5,763 bases of DNA from an uncultured Ruminococcus sp. (GTDB lineage: Bacteria; Bacillota; Clostridia; Oscillospirales; Acutalibacteraceae), in contig CACYCD010000073.1 of assembly GCA_902772755.1 (NCBI GenBank), positions 1 through 5,763 of the forward strand, in the 5' to 3' direction. Each line of letters begins with the position of its first letter. Position 1 is the first letter of the stretch. A program made the translations under genes and the position numbers. Under the pieces are notes generated by a model. The model did no database searches. It saw only the letters and a list, made by a program, of their open reading frames with translations, and was not told the origin of the DNA. Shown one piece after another: positions 1-5,763 of the stretch.

Positions 1-6
1 AAAACG

Positions 7-24
7 TCCCCGCTTCGGCGGGGA
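7..24. terminator. GC-rich hairpin with TTCG tetraloop, possible terminator of an upstream or opposing gene
   Basis: A perfect 7-bp stem, TCCCCGC (7-13) pairing with GCGGGGA (18-24), closes a TTCG loop (14-17); c(UUCG)g is an exceptionally stable RNA loop. It is preceded by AAAACG and followed by ATTTCGG. Read on the plus strand the T-run is only three bases, so termination there would be weak. Read on the minus strand the stem is followed by CGTTTT, closer to an intrinsic terminator. It ends 4 nt before the GGAG ribosome binding site of the response regulator gene, so it could be the terminator of a gene to the left or part of the regulator's leader. The stem is certain; its role is inferred. 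Confidence 0.55.
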
Positions 25-38
25 TTTCGGAGATATTT

Positions 39-692
39 ATGGATATTTTACTCATCGAGGACAACAAAGCCATTTCAAAAGGCTTGCTCTATACACTCAA
101 AAACAACGGCTACTCCCCAACTCTGTGCGAGAACTGTGCAGAAGCACTGAAAAACTGTTCAAAAGACTACGGGCTGATAATAATTGACATCACTCTGCCC
201 GACGGCAACGGCTTTGAACTGTATAAAGATATTCAGAAGTATAACGATGCTCCCGTGATATTTCTCACGGCACTTGATGATGAGGATAGTATTGTTAAGG
301 GCTTTGACCTCGGTGCGGACGATTACATCACAAAACCGTTTTCCACACGGGAACTGCTGGCAAGGATAAGACGTTTTACACGCAAGCCAAAGGACACAAA
401 CACTGTGATCGCCACGGGCGATATCACACTTGATACGGATAAAAGAGAAATACGCAAAAACGGCAGTGTGGTGGAGCTTACCGCTCTGGAATACCGCATA
501 TTTTCACTGCTGATGCAAAACCCGGGCAAGACCGTCAGCAGAGAAAGCATACTTGACAAAATTTGGGATATAGCAGGAAATTATGTCAATGACAACACAC
601 TCACCGTTTACATAAAGCGTATCAGAACCAAGCTGGATACAGACCTTATAAAGACCGTCAAGGGAATTGGGTACAGAATGGAGAAGAAATGA
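39..692 (+). CDS. OmpR/PhoB-family two-component response regulator
   Basis: This is a cytoplasmic transcription regulator that is phosphorylated by a partner kinase and then binds promoter DNA. The receiver domain spans about residues 1-112. It has the acidic pair E7/D8, the phospho-acceptor D50 within IIIDITLPDGNG, the switch threonine T77 in FLTA, and K99 in TKPF. The winged-helix DNA-binding domain covers about 122-215, with LTALEYRIFSLL at 147-158, the recognition-helix stretch NDNTLTVYIKRIRTKL and the final KTVKGIGYRM. At 217 residues it is of normal length. The ATG at 39 has GGAG at 29-32, six bases upstream. The next gene starts inside this gene's stop codon, so the two are translationally coupled and the kinase is the obvious partner. 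The NDNTLTV-type recognition helix resembles BceR/VanR-like regulators of cell-envelope stress, but no transporter or resistance gene is adjacent, so the regulon is unknown. Confidence 0.96.
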   Translation: MDILLIEDNKAISKGLLYTLKNNGYSPTLCENCAEALKNCSKDYGLIIIDITLPDGNGFELYKDIQKYNDAPVIFLTALDDEDSIVKGFDLGADDYITKPFSTRELLARIRRFTRKPKDTNTVIATGDITLDTDKREIRKNGSVVELTALEYRIFSLLMQNPGKTVSRESILDKIWDIAGNYVNDNTLTVYIKRIRTKLDTDLIKTVKGIGYRMEKK

Positions 693-1921
693 CCAACCAC
701 AAAAAATTCATAATCATCACACTTGTGATAATCATACTTTGTGCAGTTGGAATTTCTTGTCTTATGAGCATAAGCCTTGTAAAAATACGCACAGCGGAAA
801 GCAAGACAGCATATAAGGTGATTTCACTTATAAAGGAAAAATATCCCGACATCACAGATACCGAGATAGCCGAGATGCTGAACAGCAAAACCGAAGCAAA
901 TCATTCGGTAGATCTTTCACAGTACGGTATATCACAGCAGGACTGGATAACCGAGGAAAACGAGGCAAACAGCACCCGGACGGCTTTGCTGTCGGGAATT
1001 GCTACAGTTCTGTTTGGGCTTATTTTGCTGACTGCTGCGGAGCTTTATCACAGAAGCGAGAAAAACGGTATCGTAAAGCTCACAGGCTACCTTGCAAAAC
1101 TGAACAGTGGCTACAGCAGTCCCGAAATAGACACAAATACCGAGGACGATCGATCCCTGCTAAAGAACGAGATATACAAGACTGCCCTTATGCTGCGTGA
1201 ACGCTCGGAGTATGACCGACAGGCAAAGGAGAATTTAAAAAACTCTCTCTCCGACATCTCCCATCAGCTGAAAACTCCGCTGACTTCTATCATAATAATT
1301 GTTGAAAACCTGCTTGACGACCCAGATATGCCCCCAAAGCTGAGGAGCGAATTTTTGCAGGATATCAAGCAGGCATCGGGAAACATCAGCTTTCTGGTGC
1401 AGTCACTGCTGACCCTCTCAAAGCTGGACGCCGAAAGCATTGAGATGAAGATAAAACCCGAACAAGCATCGGATATTCTGAAATACTGCATCACCGCCAC
1501 CGATATAATCGCAGATATACACGGAGTAACAGTCACCGCAGAGGACAACGGTGCAGTGCTTAATTGTGACAAAAGATGGTTCTGTGAAGCACTGAAAAAC
1601 ATTACAAAGAACTGCATAGAGCATACCCCCTGTGGCGGAGCGGTACACATTGAATGCAGTAACAATAAGCTCTACACCTGTGTGACAGTTACCGACAATG
1701 GTTGCGGTATTGCCAAGGACGACCTGCCTCATATATTTGAAAGATTCTACAAGGGAAAAAATTCAGATGAAAACAGCATAGGAATAGGTCTTGCACTGGC
1801 AAATAAAATTATCGAAAAACACAGTGGCTACATAACAGTAGATTCCACCGAGGGCAAAGGAAGCAAATTCACAATAAAAATAATGAACTCAGCACCTGTC
1901 TTTTCGGCTGATACTCGATAA
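689..1921 (+). CDS. Membrane-bound sensor histidine kinase, partner of the adjacent response regulator
   Basis: This kinase autophosphorylates on histidine and should pass the phosphate to D50 of the preceding regulator. Two hydrophobic segments at about residues 7-30 and 99-118 frame an extracytoplasmic loop of about 70 residues that is probably the sensor; I recognise no named sensor fold in it. The linker is followed by the dimerisation helix with H192 in SDISHQLKTPLTS. The catalytic domain shows the N box (EALKNITKNCIEH, about 300-312), the G1 box DNGCGI (336-341), the F box (HIFERFYKG) and the G2 box GIGLAL (365-370), so it looks active. The ATG at 689 overlaps the regulator's TGA as ATGA, with GGAG five bases upstream. 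A typical kinase C-terminus, KGSKFTIKI, is reached at residue 398, yet the frame runs on for 12 residues, MNSAPVFSADTR, ten of them encoded by the left arm and loop of the hairpin at 1890-1932. The stimulus is unknown. Confidence 0.95.
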   Translation: MTNHKKFIIITLVIIILCAVGISCLMSISLVKIRTAESKTAYKVISLIKEKYPDITDTEIAEMLNSKTEANHSVDLSQYGISQQDWITEENEANSTRTALLSGIATVLFGLILLTAAELYHRSEKNGIVKLTGYLAKLNSGYSSPEIDTNTEDDRSLLKNEIYKTALMLRERSEYDRQAKENLKNSLSDISHQLKTPLTSIIIIVENLLDDPDMPPKLRSEFLQDIKQASGNISFLVQSLLTLSKLDAESIEMKIKPEQASDILKYCITATDIIADIHGVTVTAEDNGAVLNCDKRWFCEALKNITKNCIEHTPCGGAVHIECSNNKLYTCVTVTDNGCGIAKDDLPHIFERFYKGKNSDENSIGIGLALANKIIEKHSGYITVDSTEGKGSKFTIKIMNSAPVFSADTR

Positions 1922-1932
1922 GACAGGTGCTG
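1890..1932. terminator. Hairpin across the kinase stop codon, probable bidirectional terminator between convergent genes
   Basis: CAGCACCTGTCTT (1890-1902) is the exact reverse complement of AAGACAGGTGCTG (1920-1932), giving a 13-bp perfect stem. Inside it, after one T-T mismatch, TCG (1904-1906) pairs with CGA (1916-1918) around a nine-base loop. The stop codon of the kinase (1919-1921) lies in the right arm. The facing minus-strand gene ends at 1965. On the plus strand no good T-run follows (TTCCTGC). On the minus strand the stem is followed within about 6 nt by a T-rich stretch (TTATTTTTATT, complement of about 1872-1885), so as an intrinsic terminator it suits the minus-strand gene better. 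The structure is seen directly; its function as a shared terminator is inferred from its position. Confidence 0.7.
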
Positions 1933-1964
1933 TTCCTGCAAGGTATTGTTTAATCAGTGTCTGC

Positions 1965-2777
1965 TCAGTTTTTGCAACCACAGCAGGAGGTATCATCGGG
2001 GTTCATTTCGGATACATTGGGCGGAAAAAATTCATTGGTTGGAAATTCCAGACGGCTGAACATCTGACAGGGATCATCGCCGGTGGAAACACACTCTTTT
2101 TCAGGGATACAGAAATCATAGGCAGGTATCAGAACCTGAACATTTCTGAGGATCTGTACAATAGTAAAAATTCCTATCGTGGCAAGAACAGTTTTGCCTC
2201 CGTTTTGTAAAAACTCTCCGCCGAAACGCTTGACAATAGAGTCGGGAATCCTGCACGGAGGTGAACAAGCACGATTGTTTTCACTCACCTTTGCCGACAG
2301 TGCGATCGGAGTTGCGACCTGCACCGTAGCTCTCGGCAGATTTTTCGAGGGTTGCATCTGTCCCCTGTCACAGTCATCAAAGCTGTATTCGCTCGTAAAG
2401 GTCTTTACACTGCCTTCACTGCCATAAAGAATAACTCTTTTGCTGTGGATCGCAAGTCCGTTCACGGAATTAGGACAGCTGCCCGGCGACATAAACGCTT
2501 CTACACCTACATCAAAGAAGAACGTCATATCGACCGCATAAAAACCCTTGTGAAACGGTACCTTTTCCAGCGTTGAGTAAACAGTGATAACCTCGGCATT
2601 CTTTATCCTGACAGATACCGCACTGTCAACCACCGACTGATTATCCTCAGTAAAATACAACTGCAAATCAGTCAGACAGTCCTTATCTCCGCAAGAATCA
2701 TATATTCTTTCGGCGTTTATGCAGATGGAGTCGGTGGCGGAGTTGGCGGGGTGTTCGGAGATGGGATTATCGGGCAT
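1965..2777 (-). CDS. Cys-rich conserved hypothetical protein (270 aa)
   Basis: The function is unknown. From memory, proteins sharing the RIYDSC.DKDCL.DL..YFT, VPFHKGFY.VDMTFFFDV and LIPAYDFCIPEKEC stretches occur widely in Clostridia as uncharacterised proteins; I could not search this. There is no signal peptide or clear membrane helix; the most hydrophobic stretch is about 196-210 (TVLATIGIFTIVQIL). It has 13 cysteines: C19, C29, C34, C101, C136, C171, C175, C223, C229, C237, and CCGC at 265-268. This suggests metal binding or disulfide crosslinking, as in spore-coat-type proteins, but that is only an inference. The ATG at 2777 is chosen because GGAGG (2790-2786) sits eight bases upstream. 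A TTG at 2792 would add five residues but overlaps that ribosome binding site. The gene lies convergent to the kinase and downstream of a large palindrome that includes its start codon. Confidence 0.85.
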   Translation of the reverse strand: MPDNPISEHPANSATDSICINAERIYDSCGDKDCLTDLQLYFTEDNQSVVDSAVSVRIKNAEVITVYSTLEKVPFHKGFYAVDMTFFFDVGVEAFMSPGSCPNSVNGLAIHSKRVILYGSEGSVKTFTSEYSFDDCDRGQMQPSKNLPRATVQVATPIALSAKVSENNRACSPPCRIPDSIVKRFGGEFLQNGGKTVLATIGIFTIVQILRNVQVLIPAYDFCIPEKECVSTGDDPCQMFSRLEFPTNEFFPPNVSEMNPDDTSCCGCKN

Positions 2778-2856
2778 AAATAAAACCTCCAATAAGTATA
2801 GTTGAGATTACCTTTCAGGTATCAACAATACATTATATGGAGGGTTTTATATTATG
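2775..2856. repeat. 82-bp imperfect palindrome covering the leader, ribosome binding site and start codon of the 270-aa gene
   Basis: The left arm (2775-2813, 39 nt) and the reverse complement of the right arm (2817-2856, 40 nt) align along their whole length around a TTC centre (2814-2816). Matching blocks, in order from the outer ends, are CATAA, ATAAAACC, TCCA, ATAA, GTAT, GTTGA and TACCT. They are separated by four single-base bulges (all extra bases in the right arm), one mismatch and one three-base bulge (GAT, left arm). That gives 35 paired positions. Both outer ends are start-codon triplets: CAT at 2775-2777 is the ATG of the minus-strand gene, and ATG at 2854-2856 lies on the plus strand. 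Similarity stops at those triplets. In minus-strand RNA this would be a long hairpin holding GGAGG and AUG in its 3' arm. It could be a cis-regulatory hairpin, an inverted duplication of a leader, or a small MITE-like repeat. No target-site duplication is evident. Confidence 0.85.
2786..2790 (-). promoter_or_regulatory. Ribosome binding site GGAGG that fixes the start of the 270-aa gene
   Basis: The minus strand reads TTGGAGGTTTTATTTATG. GGAGG is eight bases before the ATG at 2777, an ideal distance. The alternative TTG start at 2792 overlaps this site and has no comparable site before it. The site lies in the left arm of the palindrome and is complementary to CCCTCC (minus strand) in the right arm. 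Confidence 0.85.
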
Positions 2857-2860
2857 TTAC
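2832..2860 (-). promoter_or_regulatory. Candidate sigma-A-type promoter for the 270-aa gene
   Basis: On the minus strand a perfect -10 box TATAAT (2837-2832) lies 17 bases after GTAACA (2860-2855), which matches four of six bases of TTGACA. Transcription would begin near 2825 and give a leader of about 48 nt containing the GGAGG site. The -10 box is in the right arm of the palindrome, so a transcript from here would lack most of that arm and could form only the short inner stem. AT-rich intergenic DNA often gives such matches, so this is a candidate only. Confidence 0.45.
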
Positions 2861-2882
2861 GTTAGGGCACATTAATTTAATT

Positions 2883-3560
2883 TTAGAAATGCCCTCTCAT
2901 GGATCTTTGTTGCAGCTCACTGGGGGTATGTCCTCTGTTGATGATCAGTCGGGTATTGTTGAACATATCTACATACAGCGGATAAAATTTCTTAAAGGTG
3001 GACTCGGTGAAGTGAAACCGGTGATATTCTTCGATGAAATCAACAGTATCTGTTATACTGCCTTCAAACACATCAGCCATACCATAAATATCCCATGCTA
3101 TTGCGTCTGCTTCTTCTTTTGTCAGACCGGGCTGATTTCTGAAAAACGCTCTCAGGCTGATGAAGGATAAGGTTTTTTCTAGGTAAAACGAATTCGTATA
3201 CTTTAAAAACTGTTTTTTATTGGGGATATAATATGGCTTTCCTCTCTGTCCGATTTTGGTTTTGATGTATGCGTCATCATCCTCATACATCAAAAGATGT
3301 TCTGCAACTACGTCACGGTCTATTGGATCGGTGTTTTCTATATCCTCAAAAAACTCATCCTCGCCCACAATAAAATAATTTTTGTGGTCCAGATCTATCT
3401 CATCTACAAACTCAAGAAATGACTTTTCATCGATAGGTTCATTTTGGGAATTATATATTTCAAGAAGCTTTCTCAGTGGGATAATTCCATACAGATTTAC
3501 CGCAGCGTCAAAATACTGATCTAACAGTTGTTTTGTTTCTTCGGTTAGTTTTTTACACAT
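2883..3560 (-). CDS. Uncharacterised protein resembling SEC-C/YecA-associated proteins (225 aa)
   Basis: The biochemical role is unknown. The protein is soluble, without signal peptide or membrane segments, and looks mostly helical. Its first half is acidic, with runs such as EDEFFED (67-73) and MYEDDDAY (91-98). The N-terminal stretch YFDAAVNLYGIIPLRKLLEIYNSQN and the C-terminal motif NNTRLIINRGHTPSEL (201-216) resemble, from memory, clostridial proteins that carry a SEC-C zinc-binding tail. Here the protein ends nine residues after that motif and has no CxC-type SEC-C motif. AGGAG (3575-3571) lies 10 bases before the ATG at 3560 and 7 before an overlapping TTG at 3563, so one extra residue is possible; the ATG is preferred. 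It starts 25 nt after the helicase stop with no terminator visible between, so the two are probably co-transcribed. Whether it works with the helicase is unknown. Confidence 0.85.
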   Translation of the reverse strand: MCKKLTEETKQLLDQYFDAAVNLYGIIPLRKLLEIYNSQNEPIDEKSFLEFVDEIDLDHKNYFIVGEDEFFEDIENTDPIDRDVVAEHLLMYEDDDAYIKTKIGQRGKPYYIPNKKQFLKYTNSFYLEKTLSFISLRAFFRNQPGLTKEEADAIAWDIYGMADVFEGSITDTVDFIEEYHRFHFTESTFKKFYPLYVDMFNNTRLIINRGHTPSELQQRSMRGHF

Positions 3561-3570
3561 CAACTTTCAA

Positions 3571-3575
3571 CTCCT
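3571..3575 (-). promoter_or_regulatory. Ribosome binding site AGGAG of the 225-aa gene
   Basis: The minus strand reads AGGAGTTGAAAGTTGATG. The site serves either the TTG at 3563 (7 bases) or the ATG at 3560 (10 bases). It sits in the 25-nt gap after the helicase stop, which supports translation from a shared transcript. Confidence 0.75.
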
Positions 3576-3585
3576 ATTTATGAAT

Positions 3586-5748
3586 CTAAAGCTTTTCCAA
3601 TTTTGAAAAATTAGCCATTACGTTTTTGGTTCCGGTGTTTTCAAATGCAATTTGCAGGAGCTGGTCATTACCCATTTTTTCTGCCGATATTATCGTACCC
3701 TTCCCGAATACCTTATGCAGTACGGTATCACCGACTGAATATGTATTTTTTTGTGTCGGCTGAGCAAAGCCGTAGCTTCTCTTTATCGGTCTTTGAGACT
3801 TTGAAGATTGAGTATTATCGGCTTTGTATCTTCTTTCCGTGCCTGTAAACTCAATAAGCTTCTCGGGTATTTCTTCTGCAAATCTCGACAGCGGATTGTG
3901 CTGAGTTGAACCGAATATCATTCTGTCCAAAGCTCTCGTCATACAGAGCTTTTCTTTTGCCCTGGTTATCCCCACATAAGCAAGTCTGCGTTCCTCGTCC
4001 ATCTCTTCCGGATTGAGAAAAACATTTGATGAGGGGAAAATCCCTTCTTCCATTCCTGCAATAAACACAACGGGAAACTCCAGACCCTTTGCACTGTGAA
4101 GGGTCATCATTACAACGCTGTCGGCATTTTCGTCGTAGTTGTCTATATCCGACTGAAGGGACACCTCCTCCAGAAATGCAGTCAGGGTTGCCTCATCAGC
4201 GTACTCCTGCTGGAAGGTGATGATATTTGTACGCAGTTCTTCGATATTCTCTATACGCTCATCTGCTTTTTCTTTTTCGGTTTTTAGATAATTCTTATAG
4301 CTTGTGTGTTCAAGTATCAAGGCATACAGCTCTGCAAGGGTGTACATATCGCTGTTAGCCGCCTCTATAAAACCATCGATCATATTGGCAAACTCAGTCA
4401 GCTTTTTTGCCGAACGAGCCAGCGTGGGAAAATCGTATGCGTTTTTGATGATATTGTATATGCTTTCGCCAAGGTCAACGGCAATATCTGCAGCTTTTTC
4501 CACCGTTGCCGTTCCTATGGCACGCTTGGGCTTGTTGATTATACGCCTAATCCTTACATCATCGTGAGGGTTATTTATAACGTGCAGATAGGCTATCATA
4601 TCTCTTATTTCTTCTCTGTCGTAAAAACGGTGACCGCCTATCATTCTGTGCGGTATTGCCGAACGTGAGAGTATCTGCTCAATAGAGTTTGACTGGGCAT
4701 TCATTCTGTAAAGGATAGCAAAGTCAGAGAAGCGTCTGCCCTCCTTTACACCGTCCAATATCTTGTCAGCTATGAAGAAACCCTCATCACGCTCCGACAA
4801 AGCGGTGTGTATCTCTATTTTATCTCCGTTTTCGTTATCTGTCCAAAGCGTCTTTCCCTTACGGGTGATATTATTCTTTATGACCTCATTGGCGGCATTC
4901 AGAATTGTCTTTGTACTTCTGTAGTTCTGTTCCAGCTTGATAACCTCGGCACCCGGGAAGGATTTTTCAAAGGAAAGGATATTTTCAATTGTTGCTCCTC
5001 TGAATTTATAGATGCTCTGGTCATCATCACCTACAACGCATATATTTCCGTAACGCTCTGCAAGCATACGCACAAACTCGTACTGTACCTTGTTTGTATC
5101 CTGATACTCATCCACCATTATATAATGAAAAAGCTTTTGATAGTATTCGAGGACATCGGGACACTTCTTGAAGAGAAAAACAGCATTTAACAGCAAATCA
5201 TCAAAATCCATAGCATCTGCTGCTTTGAGCCTTGCTGTGTACTGAGCATACACCTTGGCTATATCAAGCTTTCTGCTGTCGTTTTCTGCATTTTTCAGCA
5301 AATCATCGGGAACGAGCATTTTATCCTTAGCCTTGCTTATCTCATTGATCACAGTTTTTATAGGGAGAAATTTTTCATCAATGTTCAGCTGTTTAAAGAT
5401 ATCCTTTACAAGACGTTTCTGGTCATCGCTGTCATAAACCGTGAAGTGGCTTGTGTAGCCCAGTCTGTCGCCAAAGCGTCTTAGTATTCTTGAACAGGTG
5501 CTGTGAAATGTGGCAGCCCAGATATCATTTCCACCCTCGGGAACTGCATTGCAGATACGCTCCTTCAGCTCGCCGGCGGCTTTGTTTGTAAAGGTTATTG
5601 CAAGTATCTGCCACGGACGGCAAAGTCCCATTTTCAAAATATAGCTTATACGGTTTACAAGCACAGTGGTTTTTCCGCTGCCGGCACCTGCAAGTATCAA
5701 CACTGCACCCTCGGTTTTGAAAACAGCCTTCTGCTGCATATTATTCAT
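3586..5748 (-). CDS. pcrA: UvrD/PcrA-type superfamily 1A ATP-dependent DNA helicase
   Basis: This helicase should unwind DNA 3' to 5' using ATP, acting in nucleotide excision and mismatch-type repair, removal of RecA filaments and clearing replication forks. All SF1A motifs are present: Walker A AGAGSGKT (20-27), Ia ITFTNKAAGELKER (51-64), Ib ATFHSTCSRILR (79-90), Walker B VDEYQDTN (212-219, catalytic D213/E214), III VVGDDDQSIYKFRGA (238-252), IV LEQNYRST (272-279), V around TLHSAKGLEFPVVF (549-562) and VI EERRLAYVGITRAKEKL (585-601). After a variable linker, the C-terminal YSVGDTVLHKVFGKGTI (670-686) through MANFSKLEKL matches the Tudor-like RNA-polymerase-binding domain typical of PcrA. At 720 residues it is near full family length. 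The ATG at 5748 has AAGGA ten bases upstream, but the frame stays open to the window edge (KDYSF before the Met), so the true start may lie outside. The first in an apparent operon with the 225-aa gene. Confidence 0.95.
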   Translation of the reverse strand: MNNMQQKAVFKTEGAVLILAGAGSGKTTVLVNRISYILKMGLCRPWQILAITFTNKAAGELKERICNAVPEGGNDIWAATFHSTCSRILRRFGDRLGYTSHFTVYDSDDQKRLVKDIFKQLNIDEKFLPIKTVINEISKAKDKMLVPDDLLKNAENDSRKLDIAKVYAQYTARLKAADAMDFDDLLLNAVFLFKKCPDVLEYYQKLFHYIMVDEYQDTNKVQYEFVRMLAERYGNICVVGDDDQSIYKFRGATIENILSFEKSFPGAEVIKLEQNYRSTKTILNAANEVIKNNITRKGKTLWTDNENGDKIEIHTALSERDEGFFIADKILDGVKEGRRFSDFAILYRMNAQSNSIEQILSRSAIPHRMIGGHRFYDREEIRDMIAYLHVINNPHDDVRIRRIINKPKRAIGTATVEKAADIAVDLGESIYNIIKNAYDFPTLARSAKKLTEFANMIDGFIEAANSDMYTLAELYALILEHTSYKNYLKTEKEKADERIENIEELRTNIITFQQEYADEATLTAFLEEVSLQSDIDNYDENADSVVMMTLHSAKGLEFPVVFIAGMEEGIFPSSNVFLNPEEMDEERRLAYVGITRAKEKLCMTRALDRMIFGSTQHNPLSRFAEEIPEKLIEFTGTERRYKADNTQSSKSQRPIKRSYGFAQPTQKNTYSVGDTVLHKVFGKGTIISAEKMGNDQLLQIAFENTGTKNVMANFSKLEKL

Positions 5749-5758
5749 AAAAGAATAA

Positions 5759-5763
5759 TCCTT
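5759..5763 (-). promoter_or_regulatory. pcrA: Possible ribosome binding site AAGGA of the helicase gene, at the window edge
   Basis: The minus strand begins AAGGATTATTCTTTTATG, placing AAGGA ten bases before the ATG at 5748. The same bases read in frame as Lys-Asp-Tyr-Ser-Phe, which also fits the N-terminus of related helicases, where a D-aromatic pair precedes the L/M-N-x-x-Q motif. They may therefore be coding sequence instead. Confidence 0.4.

Noticed and set aside
1264..1732. Two open frames of 133 and 104 codons on the minus strand within the kinase gene
   Set aside because: They lie antisense to the conserved histidine kinase domains, resemble no family I recognise, and overlap each other.
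2778..2792. TTG start at 2792 for the 270-aa protein, giving five extra N-terminal residues
   Set aside because: The extra codons are made from the GGAGG ribosome binding site itself, and the ATG at 2777 is ideally spaced from it.
2775..2856. The palindrome as an invertible promoter switch
   Set aside because: The arms are separated by only three bases, so inversion would leave the sequence almost unchanged, and there is no recombinase gene in the window.
2775..2856. The palindrome as the intrinsic terminator of the helicase operon
   Set aside because: No T-run follows the stem in the minus direction; the sequence goes straight into the coding region of the 270-aa gene.
2802..3170. Plus-strand 122-codon open frame opposite the 225-aa gene
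   Set aside because: It begins within the palindrome without a ribosome binding site suited to its start and is mostly antisense to a better-supported gene with a good AGGAG site.
4304..5190. Several open frames of 87-127 codons on the plus strand within the helicase gene
   Set aside because: They are antisense to conserved helicase motifs and are rich in Ser, Leu, Ile and Phe in the way expected from reverse-complement reading.

Overview
The window looks like chromosomal DNA of a moderately low-GC Firmicute, most likely a Ruminococcus-like member of the Clostridia. This is inferred from strong GGAGG-type ribosome binding sites, a PcrA-type helicase with the Firmicute C-terminal Tudor-like domain, a Cys-rich hypothetical protein of a type I associate with Clostridia, and general codon and AT character. 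No species can be named from the sequence alone. I see no rRNA, tRNA, CRISPR array, insertion sequence or phage gene.

Layout. Positions 1-38 hold a small GC-rich hairpin with a TTCG loop and then the ribosome binding site of the first gene. Positions 39-1921 (+) are a two-gene two-component system: an OmpR-family response regulator, then a membrane histidine kinase whose start codon overlaps the regulator's stop (ATGA). A 13-bp-stem hairpin (1890-1932) spans the kinase stop codon and lies between convergent genes, so it probably ends transcription for one or both directions. The rest of the window is on the minus strand. In transcription order it holds a UvrD/PcrA helicase (5748 to 3586), a 225-residue protein of unknown function resembling SEC-C/YecA-associated proteins (3560 to 2883), and a 270-residue Cys-rich conserved hypothetical protein (2777 to 1965).

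How the genes may work together. The helicase and the 225-residue protein are 25 nt apart and probably share a transcript. The 270-residue gene is separated from them by 105 nt, most of which (2775-2856) is an 82-bp imperfect palindrome. That palindrome contains the ribosome binding site and start codon of the 270-residue gene and a candidate internal promoter. It is the most unusual structure here: a read-through transcript could fold into a long hairpin that hides the start site, while a transcript from the internal promoter could not. The two-component system has no visible target gene next to it; its partners, if any, lie upstream of the window or elsewhere.

Nothing here amounts to a clearly new multi-gene system. 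The palindrome and the unrecognised Cys-rich gene it controls are the best leads.
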